From assembly GCA_023426145.1 (NCBI GenBank), contig JAFABG010000031.1, positions 62,001 through 126,000 of the forward strand: DNA of 64,000 bases, read 5' to 3'. Source of the DNA: Bacteroidota bacterium. Its GTDB lineage: Bacteria > Bacteroidota > Bacteroidia > Bacteroidales > Bacteroidaceae. Made by a program: the position numbers and the translations under genes. Numbering within the stretch: position 1 is the stretch's first letter; every line of letters starts with the position of its first letter. Shown one piece after another: positions 60,238-64,000 of this stretch. The notes beneath the pieces are model-generated. The model did no database searches. It was not told the DNA's origin and saw only the letters and a program-made list of their open reading frames with translations.

Positions 60238-62151
60238 ATGAATAACCAATCGATTAAAAAAACATTCTTAGGAATTGGCACAATATGCGTAGTGCTAGGG
60301 CTATCTCTACTTTTTTCTTGCAAATCAAATGATGACGTATCTGAAAATGTTGGTTTGACTACACCGTATTTATCTTTAGAACAAAATGGGTTAAATAGAC
60401 TTTCGGTTGCTAATGTAGAAGAGGCTACCTTCTCTTTGACGGTAAAAAGACATGGTGGAAGTCTTGACTCTGAGTTTGAAGCAAAATTAAGCGTCTGGAG
60501 TGAGGAAGAGATCAATGCTTATAATGAAAAAGAGGGAACTTCTTATGCAATTCTCCCAGAGGCCTATTATTCTCTGACTTCACCAGAGGTTGTTCTTGCA
60601 TCAGGTGTGAAGGAGGTCAATGTTGATGTAAAAGTGAAGGCAGCTCAAATCATCTCTGAAATACAAAAAGGAACTCACTATTTGATCCCTTTACGTCTGA
60701 ACAGTGATGGGGTTGAACTGAGGAAAGGTAAACGTGATATACTGCTCCAACTTGTAATTGACTATGCTAATGTCGAGATCGTTACCCCAGATATTGTGGA
60801 GAAAGTCAATGTGAATGAAGTCTCTACTGTTGCTACAGTAAAAGCGATACTTGACTATAAAGTAGATGGTAAGGAGATGGCCAGTGGCTGGGATTTTACC
60901 TGTGATCTTAAAGTTCCTGACAATGCAGCTGAATTATTGGAAGCTTATAACAAACAATATAGTACTAACTATGAACTTCTACCAGAAGGTAGCTATAGTT
61001 TAGGACAGATTAAATATGCTGTCGGAGACCAAGATGCAGAAGCCAAGATTACTATTCGTCGAAAAGCTATTGAAGTGAAATATTATCTGCTACCGTTGAT
61101 ATTGACTAATCCATCTATAAATCAGGTAACTTGTAAGGAGGATGTGCATTATATGGTAGTGGGGCAATTCTATACCAATCCTATTATTTCTGATAGAAGT
61201 GTAGCGGATCCCACAGTTATTCGTGCTCAAGACGGGCGCTTCTATTTGTACGCGACTCAAAACTCAAATGATTGGATGCCTGTTTACAGTTCTGATGATT
61301 TGGTGCATTGGGCTTATGAAAAAAATGCTTTTCAAAAAGCGACTAAACCAGCTTGGAATACTGATAATGCCTTTTGGGCACCAGAAATGCGTTATTTCAA
61401 CGGGAAATACGTTCTTTATTATTCATACGCTAAGATGAATGGCACTGCTCAAAGCCATACTTGTGTAGTTACTGCTGATAGCCCTTTGGGAACATACACA
61501 AGCACTTATCCTAATGGAGCTTTTTTAGACAGTAAGCAATTGCTTTCCAATGAGGAGTTTGGAGCGAACTGTATCGATCAATTCTATTATGAAGAGGATG
61601 GACATAAATATTTGTTTTATGGAAGTTTCACGGGAATTTATGTCGTAGAACTAGCTGATGATGGACTTGCAGTGAAACGTAATACTGATGGTTCTCTTGT
61701 ATTTAAGCAGCAAGTATGTGGCAATGCTTTCGAGGGGACTAATATCTATAAAAAAGGTAACTATTACTACTTGTTTGCTTCTATTGGCAACTGTTGCGCC
61801 AGCCAGAATAGCTCTTACGAAGTGGTTGTAGGACGTTCGACAAGTTTGCTTGGTCCCTATGTAGATAAAGCCGGAAAGAGAATGCTCGACAATAGTTGGG
61901 AACCAGTTTTGGATGGAGGTGATAGAACGAAATGGGTAGGCCCCGGCCATAACTCTGTTATCATAAAAGACGATGCAGGTACCGAGTGGATGATTTACCA
62001 TAGCTTCTATTATAAGGAGAAAGGGAATAGCTCTACGTTTGGAGGGCGTTTTGGAATGCTTGACCGTTTGCAGTGGACGAATGATGGATGGCCTTATATT
62101 AAAAATCATTTGCCTTCTGAGTCAGACTTGATTCCGGTATTCTATGATTAA
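60238..62151 (+). CDS. GH43 lipoprotein with DUF1735-type N-terminal domains
   Basis: Surface or periplasmic lipoprotein (lipobox LLFSC) of 637 residues. Two DUF1735-like beta domains occupy about 25-320 (each with a SYxLLPExYYSL-style phrase: TSYAILPEAYYSL and TNYELLPEGSYSL). The GH43 five-bladed propeller follows: SVADPTVIRA with Asp324, NAFWAPEMRYFNGKYVLYYS, and the general-acid Glu499 in NAFEGTNIYKKG. GH43 enzymes of this type act on arabinan or arabinoxylan. The ATG at 60238 gives the lipoprotein signal; the ORF extends to 60181 without one. First gene of a SusC-containing locus. Confidence 0.87.
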   Translation: MNNQSIKKTFLGIGTICVVLGLSLLFSCKSNDDVSENVGLTTPYLSLEQNGLNRLSVANVEEATFSLTVKRHGGSLDSEFEAKLSVWSEEEINAYNEKEGTSYAILPEAYYSLTSPEVVLASGVKEVNVDVKVKAAQIISEIQKGTHYLIPLRLNSDGVELRKGKRDILLQLVIDYANVEIVTPDIVEKVNVNEVSTVATVKAILDYKVDGKEMASGWDFTCDLKVPDNAAELLEAYNKQYSTNYELLPEGSYSLGQIKYAVGDQDAEAKITIRRKAIEVKYYLLPLILTNPSINQVTCKEDVHYMVVGQFYTNPIISDRSVADPTVIRAQDGRFYLYATQNSNDWMPVYSSDDLVHWAYEKNAFQKATKPAWNTDNAFWAPEMRYFNGKYVLYYSYAKMNGTAQSHTCVVTADSPLGTYTSTYPNGAFLDSKQLLSNEEFGANCIDQFYYEEDGHKYLFYGSFTGIYVVELADDGLAVKRNTDGSLVFKQQVCGNAFEGTNIYKKGNYYYLFASIGNCCASQNSSYEVVVGRSTSLLGPYVDKAGKRMLDNSWEPVLDGGDRTKWVGPGHNSVIIKDDAGTEWMIYHSFYYKEKGNSSTFGGRFGMLDRLQWTNDGWPYIKNHLPSESDLIPVFYD

Positions 62152-62185
62152 AGAAATATGAATCGTTAATTTTTAATTTTAATAT

Positions 62186-63598
62186 ATGGAAAAGAAAAAA
62201 TGTTGGAAGAGTCTACATAGCTGCCTATGTACCGTCATGCTTGCTCTATTCGCTCTTAGCTTGGCTAGTTGTAATGACGACAAGAATGATAATGAAGCAT
62301 TCGATCCAAGTAAACCGATTGTAATTACCGATTTTGCACCCAAGGAAGGTGGCTTTGGTAGTAACTTGATTTTATATGGTGACAATTTTGGGAATGACCT
62401 GTCAAAGGTAAAAGTAATGGTAGGAGGAAAGCAAGCTAATATTATATCGGTAAAGAATAATGTTTTGTATTGCGTGATTCCCAAAGCCGCCTATGATGGT
62501 GACATCGAAGTGAGTGCCTATAGTGATGGGGAAGAGATCGCATATAGTGTGGCAGACGAAAAATTTAAATATCAAAAGCAGTGGTTAGTTACAACACTTG
62601 TTGGCCAACGTTTTGAAGATTGGAATGATGCTACAGAAAAGGAAGGTCCATTTGACGCTTGCGGATATATAAATGGAATATCTTGGTTCTCCTTTGACCC
62701 GAAATCCAATTTTGATGAGATGTATGTTTCTTGTGTGGACTTGGGCCCTATCCGCAAGATTAATTTTGCCAAAGAAACGGTAGAATTTTTGAGCCACATA
62801 TCAGTGTCGGAACAGCGCCCTACCATAATAAATTGGACGCCCGATGAAAATCAAGATATGATTCTTACCCGTGACTTGAAAAGTGATGGTAACATCAATG
62901 TTATCTTTAGCCGTGCTTCAGGTTTTACTACTCAAACTGATTTGATAAGCTCTTTAGGTAAACTGAAATCAGGAAATGCGGCCATGGTTCATCCAGATGG
63001 TCAACTTTATTATACAGCTTATTATACACAGGATATTTATCAATATGATTTTAATACAGATGCTACGACTAAGGTGAGCAGTCATGTGAAAGTAAAAGAA
63101 AATCTACGTTTTGTTCTCCATCCTAGTGGAAAGTATGCTTATATGATGCGCTTATATTATTCAGGCAACAATTCTGGATATATTGCACGACTAGATTATA
63201 ATAGTGAGACTAAAACTTTCTCCGATCCTTATATCGTAGCTGGTAGTGATGGAGCTGCCGGATATGCTGATGGGGTAGGTGGTAACGTGAGAATGAGAGG
63301 CCCAGGTCAGGGCGTTTTCGTAAAGAACCCTGAATATGCTGGTGAAGAAGATGAATATGATTTCTATTTTACGGATGATTATAACCATTGTGTACGCGTA
63401 TTAACTCCTACAGGGCGAGTATATACTTTCGCCGGACGTGGAAATGGAAGCGCAGATGGGGGATATGCCGATGGTGCCTTGCGTACGGAAGCTCGATTCA
63501 ATCGTCCTTGGGCAATAGCTTACGATGAAAAGAGAAATTGTTTTTATGTTGGTGATCGAGAAAATAGAGTGATACGTAAAATTGCACAGGAAGAATAA
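62186..63598 (+). CDS. IPT/TIG and NHL-repeat lipoprotein, surface glycan-binding type
   Basis: Lipoprotein (lipobox LASC) of 470 residues. An IPT/TIG domain (about 43-130: ITDFAPKEGGFGSNLILYGDNFG, in pieces) is followed by NHL-like propeller repeats to the C-terminus (TYFAGRGNGSADGGYADG-type phrases, AIAYDEKRNCFYVGDRENRVIRKI). Proteins of this design occur in Sus-like loci as surface glycan-binding proteins. It lies between GH43 and SusC genes, 34 bp after the former. Confidence 0.85.
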   Translation: MEKKKCWKSLHSCLCTVMLALFALSLASCNDDKNDNEAFDPSKPIVITDFAPKEGGFGSNLILYGDNFGNDLSKVKVMVGGKQANIISVKNNVLYCVIPKAAYDGDIEVSAYSDGEEIAYSVADEKFKYQKQWLVTTLVGQRFEDWNDATEKEGPFDACGYINGISWFSFDPKSNFDEMYVSCVDLGPIRKINFAKETVEFLSHISVSEQRPTIINWTPDENQDMILTRDLKSDGNINVIFSRASGFTTQTDLISSLGKLKSGNAAMVHPDGQLYYTAYYTQDIYQYDFNTDATTKVSSHVKVKENLRFVLHPSGKYAYMMRLYYSGNNSGYIARLDYNSETKTFSDPYIVAGSDGAAGYADGVGGNVRMRGPGQGVFVKNPEYAGEEDEYDFYFTDDYNHCVRVLTPTGRVYTFAGRGNGSADGGYADGALRTEARFNRPWAIAYDEKRNCFYVGDRENRVIRKIAQEE

Positions 63599-63619
63599 TC
63601 AATGATAAACACACATCTT

Positions 63620-64000
63620 ATGAAGAATTTTTTATTTATATGTATGTTGTTACTGGGAATATCTTTGAATGTCTGGTCTCAGGAGAAGAATATAACAGTA
63701 ACAGGAATAGTGACAGATCAAAATAAGGAGCCATTGATAGGCGTGAACATCTCAGTTCTGAATATGCCCGGATTAGGTGTAATTACTGATATGAACGGGA
63801 GGTATAATATTAAAGTACAGGCATATAATAGATTAGTTTTCTCATACATTGGTTATGAGACTGTACAGGTACTAATCAAAGAGCAGACGGTAGTAAATGT
63901 CTCGATGCAGGAGGCGGCTTCAACTATTATTGATGAAGTCGTAGTTACTGGATTGGGTGCACAAAAGAAAATAGCAGTGACTGGTGCTGTATCTAATGTT
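63620..64000 (+). CDS. SusC-family TonB-dependent transporter, 3' end cut by window
   Basis: The first 127 codons of a SusC-like outer-membrane importer. A signal peptide (ending NVWSQ) leads into the carboxypeptidase-regulatory-like domain (TVTGIVTDQNKEPLIGVNISV, in pieces, and LVFSYIGYETV). Then the SusC hallmark IIDEVVVTGLGAQKKIAVTGAVSNV begins the plug. The frame is open to base 64000. A SusD partner is expected just outside the window. Confidence 0.9.
   Translation, partial: MKNFLFICMLLLGISLNVWSQEKNITVTGIVTDQNKEPLIGVNISVLNMPGLGVITDMNGRYNIKVQAYNRLVFSYIGYETVQVLIKEQTVVNVSMQEAASTIIDEVVVTGLGAQKKIAVTGAVSNV

Overview
The window looks like a chromosomal segment of a plant-polysaccharide-degrading Bacteroides species (Bacteroidota). 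The signs are Bacteroides-type -7 promoter elements (TAnnTTTG) before many genes, a SusC-type TonB receptor, a hybrid two-component system (HTCS) with an AraC output domain, HU-HIG type DNA-binding proteins, and several families typical of the group (GH115, DUF1080, DUF4491, DUF799/DUF4810). No IS element, prophage, integrase, CRISPR array or rRNA operon was seen. One tRNA gene is present.

Layout. 1-4.4 kb: the end of a polysaccharide utilisation locus, with a 5'-truncated GH31 enzyme (alpha-xylosidase-like, with PA14) and a GH3 beta-glucosidase, as in xyloglucan loci. 4.4-9.6 kb (minus): a housekeeping operon of GNAT protein, parE, coaD and an S41 peptidase. 9.7-17.9 kb: Ca2+/Na+ exchanger, MscS channel, a TonB receptor/metallophosphatase pair and an rRNA-methyltransferase-like gene. 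18.3-20.6 kb: a four-gene envelope operon (CsgG-like protein plus three small lipoproteins, two of them DUF4810 and DUF799). 20.7-24.3 kb: tRNA-Met, DUF4491, Lrp regulator, two FKBP isomerases, sirtuin. 24.6-27.9 kb: SGNH esterase plus GH115 glucuronidase. 27.9-38.3 kb: a surface-polysaccharide cluster (glycosyltransferases, wecC/wecB for UDP-ManNAcA, a flippase). 38.4-45.5 kb: metG, an S24/XRE regulator, a CPBP protease, a subclass B1 metallo-beta-lactamase and an ADP-forming acyl-CoA synthetase. 45.6-58.1 kb: an HTCS regulator, two Tat-exported Gfo/Idh/MocA oxidoreductases flanking a small membrane protein, a double DUF1080 protein, an ApbE-like protein and a second GH115. 58.1-59.4 kb: two HU-like proteins. 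60.2-64 kb: the start of a new utilisation locus (GH43, IPT/NHL lipoprotein, SusC cut by the window edge).

How the parts fit. The carbohydrate genes point to xyloglucan, glucuronoxylan and arabinan/arabinoxylan side chains. The 45.6-54 kb block resembles the B. thetaiotaomicron BT2156-BT2160 region, which I recall as an oxidation/elimination route for glycosides. Here the expected hydratase is not next to it.

The most unusual signal is non-coding. Three intergenic regions (24.33-24.46, 41.54-41.63 and 59.50-59.61 kb) each hold a degenerate tandem array whose units recur at exactly 22 bp. The arrays carry internal or flanking dyad symmetry, but their core sequences differ from one another. 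Two of them lie next to genes for DNA-binding proteins. I could not assign them to a known element.
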